Source of the DNA: Phycisphaeraceae bacterium D3-23
GTDB taxonomy: Bacteria; Planctomycetota; Phycisphaerae; Phycisphaerales; Phycisphaeraceae
Length of the DNA: 64,000 nt
NCBI GenBank assembly: GCA_039555135.1
Contig: CP114179.1
Location: 3,100,001-3,164,000 of the forward strand
Direction: 5' to 3'
Both the position numbers and the translations under genes were made by a program. The notes under the pieces were generated by a model that had not been told where the DNA came from, searched no databases, and was given only the letters and a program-made list of their open reading frames with translations. Every line of letters begins with the position of its first letter. The stretch's first letter is position 1. Positions 37,181-45,214 of this stretch are shown here, one piece after another.

Positions 37181-37837
37181 TCAGCGCCGCCGACGGAGGG
37201 CCGCCATCGCCCCAAACCCCAGCAGCGCGAGTGAGCCGGGCTCGGGCAGATGGCCGACGGTTTCCGAACCGGCGTTGAAGACGTCGGCGCTCTGGAAGTG
37301 GACGGCGAAGAAGGTGTCGGGTGTGTTGTTGTTGCTCGAGAGTTCGGTGAGGAAGTCGCCGACCAGCAGCCCGCCGGTGGCGGTGAGCGAGAAGGTCGCG
37401 GTCGTGAGTGTGCCGTTGCCGGGAGGCCCCCCGCCGTTGCCGAAGCCGACGCCGGTGTCGAAGGAGGCGCCCGCGCCGCCGGTGATGGAGGGGTTGGCCC
37501 CGAGCAGGGTGAACGTGCCGATGGCCTGGTTGCTGACGCCGCCCGAGTCGCTCAGCACGAGGGTGTTGACATCGACCGCGCCGGGCAGGTTGAAGTAGAA
37601 CTCGTGGATATCGCCGCCGACGAGGTTCGTGGTGTTCGCGGTGATTGTGACATCGACCGCCGCGCCGTCCTGCACGAGGTCGACCGTGCCGAAGCTGGTC
37701 AGCCCGTCGTTGGCGTTGCCATCAAACTCGTAGAGGAGGTCGAGGGTCACCGCCGACGCGGAGCCGGCCAAGGCAAGACCCATTGCCGACGCCACCAGTG
37801 TGCGCGTGTGATGCCTGAAAGAAGTAACAGCGTGCAT
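37181..37837 (-). CDS. PEP-CTERM surface protein
   Basis: This 218-residue protein has a signal peptide (LVASAMGLALAGSASA) and a textbook PEP-CTERM tail (LPEPGSLALLGFGAMAAL followed by four Arg). The body is Gly/Thr/Asn-rich and beta-type (LDLLYEFDGNANDGLTSFG). It would be exported, anchored in the membrane by the tail helix and cut by an exosortase. The start at 37837 follows GGGGACAAG; ATG 37852 five codons earlier is possible. It is convergent with the gene at 36274, which has the same architecture but a different body. Confidence 0.83.
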   Translation of the reverse strand: MHAVTSFRHHTRTLVASAMGLALAGSASAVTLDLLYEFDGNANDGLTSFGTVDLVQDGAAVDVTITANTTNLVGGDIHEFYFNLPGAVDVNTLVLSDSGGVSNQAIGTFTLLGANPSITGGAGASFDTGVGFGNGGGPPGNGTLTTATFSLTATGGLLVGDFLTELSSNNNTPDTFFAVHFQSADVFNAGSETVGHLPEPGSLALLGFGAMAALRRRR

Positions 37838-37921
37838 ATCTTGTCCCCACATAAAAAAGGTGTTCGGAAGAACCAGTGAATCCCGCAGAATCAACAAGGA
37901 GGTGTGTCCCGGTTGCACGTT

Positions 37922-37950
37922 ATGTTATCACGGACACACACTGTCACCAA
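37922..37950 (-). promoter_or_regulatory. Possible promoter of the PEP-CTERM gene
   Basis: Read on the minus strand, TTGGTG, 17 bases, then TAACAT with a TG one base before it (extended -10 form). It lies about 85 bases before the start at 37837. The -35 match is weak. Confidence 0.35.
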
Positions 37951-38092
37951 GCAAAAAGCAGTAGGAAACAACGCTTAGTGCTATCGGATTACGCGCGATG
38001 ATGTCCCTGAGTTAGCATCTCTGTTTCTATTGTCGCTAGACGCTTCAGACTACCTATTGTGAAAGAAAAGCATGGGTTCACGATGAAAATGT

Positions 38093-38186
38093 AGAGCGGG
38101 CGTCTTGCCCGCCATCGTGGCACAGCCCAGAGAGCAGCGCGTTGTCTGGCCTGCGGCCTGATGGCGGGCGGAGAGCCCGGGCCACC
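38093..38186. repeat. GAGCGGGCGTCTTGCCCGCC repeat pair
   Basis: Two GC-rich hairpins in opposite sense (GCGGGCGTCTTGCCCGC and GCGGGCGGAGAGCCCGGGCC) about 50 bases apart. Same style as the other dispersed pairs but a different sequence family. Confidence 0.55.
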
Positions 38187-38213
38187 TGATTCAGAGTCAA
38201 TCACGACCTTCTT

Positions 38214-38777
38214 CTATCGGGCCTTCTTCACGGCGGTCTTCTTTGTCGTTTTCTTCGCCGCCTTTTTTGTGGTCTTCTTCTTGGCCGCCTTCTTCTTGGT
38301 CACCTTCTTCTTCGCGGGCTTGGCGCTCTTGACGTACGCATCCTCGTACAGCTGGATGTACTGCTTGACATCAACCTTCGTGAATAGCTCGCCGACGACA
38401 TCGAGCGGGATGTCTTCGATTTTCTTGAAGCGGATGCAGGACTTGCCCATGTCGAGTTTGTGGCCCGCGTCCTTCCAGGCCTTGGTGAACCACTTGTGGA
38501 TCTTCGGGTCGCTGTAGACCGTCATGGTGTACAGGGCCATGTGGTTTTTCTGCGACGCGAGCGAGGCGAAGGGGAGGGGCTGTTTCGGGTCGCAGTGGTA
38601 GCCGTTGGGGTAGAGCTTGTGCGGGACGTAGTACCCGATCATGCCGTACTGCATGCCTTCGACGAATCCCTTGGGCAGGTTCTTCTTGATGACGCTGCGG
38701 ATCTTCGAGATCGCTTTACGCCTGTCATCGGGCAGTTCGCGGAGATACTGGGCGACGGTGTCGGCTTTGGATTGCAT
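38214..38777 (-). CDS. DUF1801-type protein with histone-H1-like Lys/Ala tail
   Basis: The 187-residue protein has an N-terminal DUF1801/YdhG-type fold (TVAQYLRELPDDRRKAISKI, FVEGMQYGMIGYYVPHKLYP, and CIRFKKIEDIPLDVVGEL). About 40 C-terminal residues are almost only Lys, Ala and Thr (AKKKVTKKKAAKKKTTKKAA), like the tails of bacterial histone-H1-like proteins. Such tails bind nucleic acid non-specifically. I chose ATG 38777 because the upstream start at 38819 abuts a hairpin repeat and lacks a ribosome site. The domain's biochemical function is unknown; the tail suggests nucleoid or RNA association. Confidence 0.8.
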   Translation of the reverse strand: MQSKADTVAQYLRELPDDRRKAISKIRSVIKKNLPKGFVEGMQYGMIGYYVPHKLYPNGYHCDPKQPLPFASLASQKNHMALYTMTVYSDPKIHKWFTKAWKDAGHKLDMGKSCIRFKKIEDIPLDVVGELFTKVDVKQYIQLYEDAYVKSAKPAKKKVTKKKAAKKKTTKKAAKKTTKKTAVKKAR

Positions 38778-38817
38778 GGGGTCGGCCTGCTGGATGTGAA
38801 GAGGTGTGAAAGGTGCC

Positions 38818-38837
38818 ATCGCGTCACACGCGGTGGC
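38818..38837. repeat. CGCGTCACACGCGG hairpin repeat
   Basis: Copy of the repeat at 5336, in the leader of the DUF1801 gene. A TTGGGA, 17 bases, TAGGAT promoter-like pair lies upstream on the minus strand (about 38845-38875). Confidence 0.6.
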
Positions 38838-38905
38838 GAGTCTCTATCCTAACGATCGCCCGTGTCTTTCCCAAGCGGAAGCTTCCGCCGGGTTCCGGGC
38901 GTGGG

Positions 38906-38961
38906 GTTCCGGGTGCCACACAACTGCCCTGCTCGGAGGGCTGCTGTGTGGCACCCGGAAC
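38906..38961. repeat. Single-hairpin copy of the GGGTGCCACACAACTG repeat
   Basis: A nearly perfect palindrome: GGTTCCGGGTGCCACACAAC faces CTGTGTGGCACCCGGAAC. It contains one hairpin, half of the longer elements at 1399 and 59315. It lies between the divergent DUF1801 and endonuclease genes. Confidence 0.8.
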
Positions 38962-39017
38962 GGTTCGCGGCACGCCGCTACGATGAGTCCTCAAGCCGAC
39001 TGTATCAACACGTTGCC

Positions 39018-39920
39018 ATGCCCCCGCGAACCACCCCAGCCCGACGCCGTCTTAGCCCGCTGTGGATCGTGGCCCTCGTCGCGTTCGTGCTGCTGGTCGT
39101 CGTGGGCCTGGTCGTGGGTGTCGCGGTGGCGGTCATGCTGTGGACGATGCAGCCCGCGCCGGCGGGCCCGACCGGGCAACTCGATACGCAGGCGGGGCAG
39201 AGTGTCGATGCGGCGGCCGATACCTCGGCCTACTACGACGCGATCGACCCGGGGGCCGACGCGCAAACGCTCCGCGCACAGCTGCATGAACGGGTCGCGG
39301 GGCACACGACGCTCCACTACCGCGAGCTCTGGGAGGCGCTGGCCTACACCGACGCCGACCCGCAGCGCGATGGGGCAGTCGTACTGTTCTACACCGGCTG
39401 GTCACGGCCTGCCGAGGCCCACGGCGGTCGGCCCGAGCAGTGGAACCGCGAACACGTCTGGGCCAAGTCACGCGGCCAGTTTGGCACCGCGCCCCCGGCC
39501 GGGACCGACCTGCACCACGTCCGCCCGACGGACGTCTCGGTTAACCAGGCCCGCGCGAATCTTGCGTTTGACGTCGGCGGCGATCTCTACATCGATGCAG
39601 ACGGCGCGACCGAGTGCCGATACGACCACGACTCGTGGGAGCCGCGCGACGCGGTGAAGGGCGATGTCGCGCGGATGCTTTTCTACATGGCGGTGCGGTA
39701 CGAGTCGTCGGTGATGGATATGGAACTGGCCGATGCTGCGCTGCCGCAGGACGACCGCCGACCGCTGCACGGCGTGCTGGCGACGTTGCTCGACTGGCAC
39801 GACGCGGACCCGCCCGACGATTTCGAGCGGCGACGCAACGACCGCGTCTACGAGCTCCAAGGCAACCGAAACCCGTTCATCGACCACCCGGAGTGGGTCC
39901 AAGCGATCTGGGGCGGTTGA
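39018..39920 (+). CDS. Endonuclease I family secreted/membrane-anchored nuclease
   Basis: This 300-residue protein has an N-terminal membrane anchor or signal (LWIVALVAFVLLVVVGLVVG) and an EndA/NucM-type nuclease domain. The metal-finger motifs are present: WNREHVWAKSRG, LHHVRPTD (catalytic His region), and later ELQGNRNPFIDHPEWVQ, the standard C-terminal signature. Family enzymes cut DNA and RNA non-specifically, usually in the periplasm or outside the cell, for nutrition or defence against foreign DNA. The start at 39018 is the first ATG after the palindromic repeat region. It is monocistronic by context. Confidence 0.9.
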   Translation: MPPRTTPARRRLSPLWIVALVAFVLLVVVGLVVGVAVAVMLWTMQPAPAGPTGQLDTQAGQSVDAAADTSAYYDAIDPGADAQTLRAQLHERVAGHTTLHYRELWEALAYTDADPQRDGAVVLFYTGWSRPAEAHGGRPEQWNREHVWAKSRGQFGTAPPAGTDLHHVRPTDVSVNQARANLAFDVGGDLYIDADGATECRYDHDSWEPRDAVKGDVARMLFYMAVRYESSVMDMELADAALPQDDRRPLHGVLATLLDWHDADPPDDFERRRNDRVYELQGNRNPFIDHPEWVQAIWGG

Positions 39921-40017
39921 TAGGCCCGCAAAACACGCGATGGTGTAATCTCAGGGCGGCTACGCGTGTCCGTTCCGTATCGAACCACACCCAAAAACAC
40001 TCACCAGGAGTTTGACG

Positions 40018-41400
40018 ATGTCTGACCTCACCCGACGTGACTTTGTGAAGACCACCGGCCTGGCGCTGGGCGCGGCAGGGCTGCCCGCCACCGCGGCGTT
40101 CGCGATGCAGGATGGCGGCGAGGCGAACGCACTGGAAGAGCTGCGTGTCCTGGCGATCGGCGTCGAGGGCATCGGCAACCTCGACCGCAGGCAGGTCAAC
40201 AGCCACCCCCGCGCCCGCATCGTCGGGCTGTGCGACATCGACACCGGCCGGATCGAGAGCGCAAAGAAGGACCACCCCGACGCGTTCACCGACACCGACT
40301 ACCGCCGCATCTTTGCGGACCGCGGCGACGAGTTCGACGCCGTCATCGTCTCCACGCCCGACCACCACCACGCGCCGATGATGTTGACGGCCCTCGCGCA
40401 CGACAAGCACTGCTACGGCCAGAAGCCGCTGGTCCACCAGCTCGAAGAGCTCGTCATGATGGAGCGCGCGATGGCGGCCAAGCCCCACCTCATGACACAG
40501 GTCGGCAACCAGCGGATGGTCGAGCGCGGCCGACGCGCCGCGGTCGAGATCCTCCGCATGGGGCAGCTGGGCAAGGCGATCGAGGCGCACGTCTGGACCG
40601 GCTCGGTGCAGGGGCGTTTCACCGGCGGGCAGATGGGGGATGTCAAAGACCCGCCCGCGAACATCGACTGGGACCTCTGGCTCGGGCCGTGTGAGGCCAA
40701 GCCCTACCGCGACGGGATGGCGCACTACAACTGGCGCAAGTGGTGGGACCACGGCAGCGCGGGGATGGGCGACTGGGGCGTCCACCTGCTGGACATCATC
40801 ATGTACAGCTACGACGAACTGATGTCGCCGATCTCCGTCAAGACGCACACCCCGCGTGCCGCCGACTGGTTCCACGCCGCGCACTGCAAGTCGACGCTGA
40901 CCTATGCCGTCGCCGGCGACATGTTCGCGCACGACCGCTTCCCCATCCACTACAGCGACTCGAACCTCTCGGTCTCCCGCGCCGCGCTGGGTATCCCCGG
41001 CGACGCCTGGCCCGACTCGAATATGACGGTCGTCGTCTGCGAGGAGGGCACCCTCGCGCTCACCGCCGGCGGCGGGCTTGAGATCTGGCGCGGCGGCGAG
41101 ATGACCGAGGGCTGGCGCATGCCCGACCTGCCCGACTTCCCCCGGCTCAACCACTGGCACGCCTGGGTCGACAACTGCCTGGGCGGCGACACGGAGCTTC
41201 GTACCCCGTTTGTCGACGGCATCCGCATCACCGAGCCGGCGATCCTCGCCGCCAAGGCCACACGCTACCCCGGCCAGGAGCTGCTGTGGGACAAGGCCAA
41301 CCTCGCCTTCACGAACCACGCCGAAGCGACCGACACGATCGTCCGACGAGCCTACCGCGACGGCTTCGCGCCGCCTGCGGTGGGCGGGGCGTTGAATTAG
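40018..41400 (+). CDS. Gfo/Idh/MocA family oxidoreductase with Tat signal
   Basis: This 460-residue protein starts with a twin-arginine signal (TRRDFVKTTGLALGAAG) and continues as an NAD(P)-dependent Gfo/Idh/MocA enzyme. The Rossmann start LRVLAIGVEGIGNLDRRQVN is followed by IVGLCDID and DAVIVSTPDHHHAPM. CYGQKPLVHQLEE holds the lysine of the planctomycete-type EKP motif. The C-terminal catalytic domain has HYNWRKWWDHGSAGMGDWGV HLLDI. It probably oxidises or isomerises a sugar-type substrate after export. A GGAG site precedes ATG 40018. No operon partner is present. Confidence 0.9.
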   Translation: MSDLTRRDFVKTTGLALGAAGLPATAAFAMQDGGEANALEELRVLAIGVEGIGNLDRRQVNSHPRARIVGLCDIDTGRIESAKKDHPDAFTDTDYRRIFADRGDEFDAVIVSTPDHHHAPMMLTALAHDKHCYGQKPLVHQLEELVMMERAMAAKPHLMTQVGNQRMVERGRRAAVEILRMGQLGKAIEAHVWTGSVQGRFTGGQMGDVKDPPANIDWDLWLGPCEAKPYRDGMAHYNWRKWWDHGSAGMGDWGVHLLDIIMYSYDELMSPISVKTHTPRAADWFHAAHCKSTLTYAVAGDMFAHDRFPIHYSDSNLSVSRAALGIPGDAWPDSNMTVVVCEEGTLALTAGGGLEIWRGGEMTEGWRMPDLPDFPRLNHWHAWVDNCLGGDTELRTPFVDGIRITEPAILAAKATRYPGQELLWDKANLAFTNHAEATDTIVRRAYRDGFAPPAVGGALN

Positions 41401-41477
41401 GCTTACGGGCGGCTGATTTAGTGATAGTGATTGGTGATGTTCTGGTGGAAACGTGTCTGGAACGGGGTTTGTGCTTG

Positions 41478-41837
41478 TTATGTTGCGCAAACCAGAACTG
41501 AAAAGATGAAAGCTGCAATCGCTATTGAAGAGGTAAACGCGATTACGCCCCAGAATGAAGGGACAGTGCTATCGACCTTGTCTTCATCTAAGAGGTGCTT
41601 CCAATGGATGCGCCCGATGAAGCCGACCCACGCGACAGAGATGATGGACTGGCAGGTGAGTAGAAAAATGGATCGCCTCCCATACGCGAGATCCGCATCA
41701 GTAGTCCACCATGGCTCGAATTTGTCCCCCTGTGAGATGCACCATCCAAGAAGGATCACCACGAAAGTGATGCCCCATGTAATGGCCTTGACCTCAATGT
41801 CACGCCAATACCGTATCACTTCTTTCTCGTCTTTCAC
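41478..41837 (-). CDS. Hypothetical membrane protein with three predicted helices
   Basis: The frame begins at GTG 41837 with AGGAG seven bases upstream and gives 119 residues. Hydrophobic segments are AITWGITFVVILLGWCI, SIFLLTCQSIISVAWVGFIG and FWGVIAFTSSIAIAAFIFSV. The overlapping plus-strand frame (41431-42012) lacks a good start and has improbable composition. The DNA here has clearly lower GC than the rest, so the gene may be acquired. No family recognised. Confidence 0.65.
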   Translation of the reverse strand: MKDEKEVIRYWRDIEVKAITWGITFVVILLGWCISQGDKFEPWWTTDADLAYGRRSIFLLTCQSIISVAWVGFIGRIHWKHLLDEDKVDSTVPSFWGVIAFTSSIAIAAFIFSVLVCAT

Positions 41838-42276
41838 GTGTTGCTCCTGGGGTTTGAATTCGAGGCACTTGATTCGCGGTCAACAGTTTTTGGGTGACCC
41901 GTTGCTGTTGACTGTGCTGGCGATTCTGTCCTATCTGGCCGCCGTACAGCGGTCACGTTTCATTCGGTCAGACGTAAGGATCACGTATGGGGTGTTTCTC
42001 TCGGAATACTAGTCCGCGATGAATACTGGTCGGTCATCTGAGTCGGATATAGGGTTCAATCTGGGGCCGCGATCAGAAGAAGTCGTGCAAGTTTATGCAT
42101 CAGGATGATACTCGATTGCAAACTCAATATCCACGCTCTTGTTAGGGAATCGTATTGGCGAGTATGGGCGGGCCGCATCAGGCGAATCACATGGCAAGAG
42201 GGGATTGTTTTTCTCGCGCGGCCGTCATGCACTCTCGGCTTGTGCGGCATGGGCCGGTCGCTATGATGTTCGGCCT
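41838..42276. other. AT-richer intergenic region before the ATP synthase operon
   Basis: About 440 bases without a supported gene. Base composition is lower in GC than the surroundings up to about 42170. The last part holds a promoter-like pair for atpG. No inverted repeats or tRNA are seen. Confidence 0.45.
42240..42267 (+). promoter_or_regulatory. Possible promoter of the ATP synthase operon
   Basis: TTGTGC at 42240-42245, 16 bases, then TATGAT at 42262-42267 (five of six bases match). The predicted transcript start is only about three bases before ATG 42277, which would make the atpG message nearly leaderless. No ribosome site is visible before atpG. Confidence 0.4.
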
Positions 42277-43215
42277 ATGCCAGCGAATATCCGAGAGATC
42301 AAGGGCCGGATCAAGGCCGTGGGCAACATCAAGCGCATCACGCACACGATGCAGCTCATTGCCTCGGCCAAGTTCCAGCAGATGCAGAAGCGCGCGACCG
42401 ATGCGCAGGCCTATACCCACAAGGTCGCCGAGGTCGTCGGCGAGGTCGCGTCGACCATGAGCCCGGGCGAGGTGGACCTGCCGCTGATCAGCCCGCCGGC
42501 CCAAAAAGTCGGCAAGGAGCTGCTGCTCGTGCTGACGTCCAGCCGGGGCTTGTGCGGGGCGTACAACGGCAACGTGATGCGCAAGGCGCTCGCCCACCTC
42601 AACGCCCAGGGCCAGCAGAACATCGACCTCGAAGTCGTCGGCAAGAAGGGCGTGGGGATGTTCAAGTTCTCGCGTGTGCCGGTGGATGTGGTCCACGACA
42701 CGATCAGCGACACGCCGGGCTACGACGAGGTCGCCGCGATCGCGCAGACGTATATGGATGCGTACATCGACGGCAACTACGACGCGGTGCGGGTGTGCTA
42801 TATGGCGTTTCGCTCGATGTCCAAGCAGGAGCCGGTGCTGCAGACGCTGTTGCCGCTGGAGCCGCCGGACGGGGGAAGTGGCCCAGTGGCCGAGCGGTCT
42901 AGTGGTCAAGTGAAAGACTCGGCCACTGGGCCACAGGACCACTCGACCACTTCCGCCGTCAACTACGAGTTCTCGCCCGGCCCGGAAGAGCTGCTGGGTG
43001 AGCTTTTGCCGATCACGGTGAAGTCGACGCTGTTCCAGTGCTTCAACGAGGCGATCGTGAGCGAGCAGATCGCGCGGATGGTCGCGATGAAGTCGGCGAC
43101 CGATGCGGCGGGCAAGATGGGGAAATCGCTCAAGCGGCAGTTCAACCGCGCCCGCCAGGCGGCGATCACGACCGAGCTGTCGGAGATCATCGCCGGTGCG
43201 GCGGCATTGGAATAG
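42277..43215 (+). CDS. atpG: ATP synthase F1 subunit gamma, with an in-frame repeat insertion
   Basis: This 312-residue central-stalk subunit couples rotation of the c-ring to the alpha/beta catalytic sites. The N-terminal helix (ANIREIKGRIKAVGNIKRIT HTMQLIASAKF), the Rossmann core (LLLVLTSSRGLCGAYNGNVM) and the C-terminal helix (NEAIVSEQIARMVAMKSATD) are all present. Codons 200-226 (42874-42954) are an 81-base GTGGCC-type repeat with inverted arms, inserted exactly between codons and read as GSGPVAERSSGQVKDSATGP plus seven more residues. They lie in the surface-variable loop between the Rossmann core and the C-terminal helix, so function should survive. The gene opens the operon, an unusual place for gamma. 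Confidence 0.96.
   Translation: MPANIREIKGRIKAVGNIKRITHTMQLIASAKFQQMQKRATDAQAYTHKVAEVVGEVASTMSPGEVDLPLISPPAQKVGKELLLVLTSSRGLCGAYNGNVMRKALAHLNAQGQQNIDLEVVGKKGVGMFKFSRVPVDVVHDTISDTPGYDEVAAIAQTYMDAYIDGNYDAVRVCYMAFRSMSKQEPVLQTLLPLEPPDGGSGPVAERSSGQVKDSATGPQDHSTTSAVNYEFSPGPEELLGELLPITVKSTLFQCFNEAIVSEQIARMVAMKSATDAAGKMGKSLKRQFNRARQAAITTELSEIIAGAAALE
42874..42954. repeat. 81-base GTGGCC-type repeat inside atpG
   Basis: The left arm is built of 8-base units (GTGGCCCA, GTGGCCGA, GCGGTCTA, GTGGTCAA). The right arm is the inverse (GGCCACTGGGCCAC..GACCACTTCC), and both ends read GGAAGTGG/CCACTTCC. Same family as the arms around the four-helix-bundle gene at 47218 and 47632. Confidence 0.85.
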
Positions 43216-43293
43216 ACCCCCGGAATACTGGGCAGGCGCTCGGGCCTGTCTTTGCGGGAATGGAAGGCGGGCCGGCGGTCGGTCCCACGGCGT

Positions 43294-43614
43294 ATGAAAA
43301 ACAAACGCCCCGGCAAGCTGATGTTGGGGCTCAAGCCCCAGGACCTAAGGGCCCTGGGCATCGGGCTCGAACTCGCGGCGGTGATCGGCGGGGCCGCGTG
43401 GCTGGGCCACTGGGCCGACGGCAAGTTCGGCACCTCCCCCTGGCTGGCGTTTACAGGCGTCGTCTTCGGGCTCACCGGCGGCTGCTGGCACGCCCTGAAG
43501 ATGGCCAACCACGGCAAGACGCCCGACATCCCCGGCATCACGGCGAAGAAAAAGAACACGACCCGCAAACCAAACGACACGCAAGCCGACAAGACAGACG
43601 ACCCCGACCGATGA
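43294..43614 (+). CDS. atpZ: AtpZ/AtpI-like ATP synthase accessory membrane protein
   Basis: This 106-residue protein has two membrane helices (IGLELAAVIGGAAWLGHWAD and SPWLAFTGVVFGLTGGCWHA) and a basic, Lys/Thr-rich tail. It fits the AtpZ (DUF/AtpI-like) proteins at the head of many atp operons, with the usual G..LG...D and G...G pattern. Members help assembly of the c-ring and are linked to Mg/Ca movement. Its TGA stop overlaps the ATG of the next gene (ATGA), showing translational coupling. Start at ATG 43294. Confidence 0.75.
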   Translation: MKNKRPGKLMLGLKPQDLRALGIGLELAAVIGGAAWLGHWADGKFGTSPWLAFTGVVFGLTGGCWHALKMANHGKTPDIPGITAKKKNTTRKPNDTQADKTDDPDR

Positions 43615-44102
43615 GCACACCGACCGCCACCAACCCGCACACCCGCGTCGCCCGCGCCGCCGTCCTGGCCGGCGTGCTGAGCGCGCTCGCGGTGGGCGCG
43701 GCGTATGGCGTGGCCCGGCTGGCCGGCGCGGAACTCGTCGCCAAGGACATCGCGATGGTGGGGGGGCTCTTGCTCCTGGCCGGTGTGCCCGGGCTCGTGT
43801 TCGCGGCCCTCGCGGCCGGCCGGATGCGCGGCGGCGCGGTCTACGGCTTTCTGGGCGGGATGCTCGTCCGCATGCCCGCCGGCGCAGCCCTCGCGCTGTG
43901 GGGCGCGAAGTGGGGGCTCGCGAGTTCGCCTGCGTTTACCCAGTGCATCGCCGCGGGCTACCTCGTCCTGCTTGTGATTGAAGTCCTCATCCTTGCCCCG
44001 GCCGTCAAGGCCACCGCGGGGATCGCGCCGGACACGACCCGACCCGAAACTGACACGACCGGCTTCGCTGCGACGCCGACACTCCCCAAGGAGTCCTGCT
44101 GA
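43611..44102 (+). CDS. AtpI-like membrane protein of the ATP synthase operon
   Basis: This 163-residue protein has four hydrophobic segments (AAVLAGVLSALAVGAAYGVA, IAMVGGLLLLAGVPGLVFAA, MPAGAALALWGAKWGLA and AAGYLVLLVIEVLILAPAV) and a Thr/Pro-rich tail. Size, helix number and place between atpZ and atpB fit an AtpI/ATP-synthase-I-like assembly factor, but the sequence is divergent. The start overlaps the atpZ stop (ATGA), and its TGA overlaps the atpB start (TGATG), so the three genes are translationally coupled. Confidence 0.7.
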   Translation: MSTPTATNPHTRVARAAVLAGVLSALAVGAAYGVARLAGAELVAKDIAMVGGLLLLAGVPGLVFAALAAGRMRGGAVYGFLGGMLVRMPAGAALALWGAKWGLASSPAFTQCIAAGYLVLLVIEVLILAPAVKATAGIAPDTTRPETDTTGFAATPTLPKESC

Positions 44103-45094
44103 TGTTCACGACACTCGCCGCCGAGGGCGGCAAGCTCAGCGCCGAAAGCCACATCGAACGCCACGGCTTCTTCCAGATCGTCGGCGGCGAGGAGGGCGGC
44201 TTCTGGTCGCTCTGGTTCAACAACCACCTGCTCATGAGCTTGGTCGCCTCGGCGATCGCGCTGTTCGTGCTCTGGCTCGTCGCCAAGAAGATGCAGCCCC
44301 GCCCCGAAGAGGGCGCCAAGGGCTACGTCACCCGCGGCGGGCTCGCCGGGTTCTTCGAGATGATCCTCGTCTACCTCCGCGACGAGACCGTCAGGCCCCT
44401 GCTCCACGGCAAGACCGACAAGTACATCGGCTTCCTCTGGTCGCTCTTCTTCTTCATCCTCTTTGGCAACCTCGTCGGCATGCTCCCCATCGGGCCCGTC
44501 CTCGGCCTGATCGCGGGCAAAGACTGGTCGCACACCGGCGGGACGTTCACCGGCAACTGGAACTTCACGATCGCCCTGGCCGTGATCGCCTGCATCGTCT
44601 GGCTCGTCGCGGGGCTTAAAGAAGGCGGCATGGGCTACATCAAGCACTACTGGGTCGTGCCGCTGGGCGACCAGCCCAAGGCGCTCTGGCCGCTGCTCAT
44701 CGTCGTGGGCATCATGATCGCGATCCTCGAAGTCGCGGGCAACGTCCTCATCAAGCCCTTCGCGCTGTGCGTGCGTCTGGTCGCCAACATGATGGCCGGC
44801 CACATGGTGCTCGGCTCGATCGTCATCATCTCCGTCGTCGCCTTCGACAGCGGCAGCTACGCCGGGTCGGTCATCGCCTTCCTCGGCTCGCTGGCGATCT
44901 TCTTCCTCGAACTCTTCGTCGCCTTCCTCCAGGCCTACATCTTTATGTTCCTGACCGCGATCTTTATCTCGCTGGGCATGCCCCACGAGCACGACCATGA
45001 ACACGCCGGCCACGACGAGCACGGCCACGAACTGATCGACGGCCCCCACGGCATGAACCCGCCCGCCGGGCAAGAACTCCCCGCGTCCAGCTAA
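44102..45094 (+). CDS. atpB: ATP synthase F0 subunit a
   Basis: This 330-residue membrane subunit forms the proton half-channels against the c-ring. The essential Arg is Arg225 in FALCVRLVANMMAGH. Other hallmarks are FLWSLFFFILFGNLVGMLP and the C-terminal ELFVAFLQAYIFMFLTAIFI. The C-terminus carries a His-rich tail (HEHDHEHAGHDEHGHE) that could bind metal and is not part of the standard subunit. The start overlaps the upstream stop codon. A gap of 120 bases follows before atpE. Confidence 0.95.
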   Translation: MFTTLAAEGGKLSAESHIERHGFFQIVGGEEGGFWSLWFNNHLLMSLVASAIALFVLWLVAKKMQPRPEEGAKGYVTRGGLAGFFEMILVYLRDETVRPLLHGKTDKYIGFLWSLFFFILFGNLVGMLPIGPVLGLIAGKDWSHTGGTFTGNWNFTIALAVIACIVWLVAGLKEGGMGYIKHYWVVPLGDQPKALWPLLIVVGIMIAILEVAGNVLIKPFALCVRLVANMMAGHMVLGSIVIISVVAFDSGSYAGSVIAFLGSLAIFFLELFVAFLQAYIFMFLTAIFISLGMPHEHDHEHAGHDEHGHELIDGPHGMNPPAGQELPASS

Positions 45095-45214
45095 ACACAC
45101 AATAGACCGGGCTTCTTGTAAGCCCTCCCGAACACGGGCCCGCCGGTGTACCGCCCCCCAAAGACCGGCAAGTGATCCTTCCTTCCCCATTCCCCCTTTT
45201 ATTCGGAGTTTCTC

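Larger units (their letters stand above)
37838..38213. other. Intergenic region with leader and repeat
   Basis: The first 110 bases are the leader and possible promoter of the PEP-CTERM gene. From about 38093 to 38186 is a repeat with GCGGGCGTCTTGCCCGCCAT and an inverse-type GATGGCGGGCGGAGAGCCCG. No gene is supported. Confidence 0.5.

Noticed and set aside
41431-42012. Plus-strand frame of 193 codons in the AT-richer island
   Set aside because: No ribosome site and irregular composition. The minus-strand frame in the same place has AGGAG, a GTG start and clear membrane helices.
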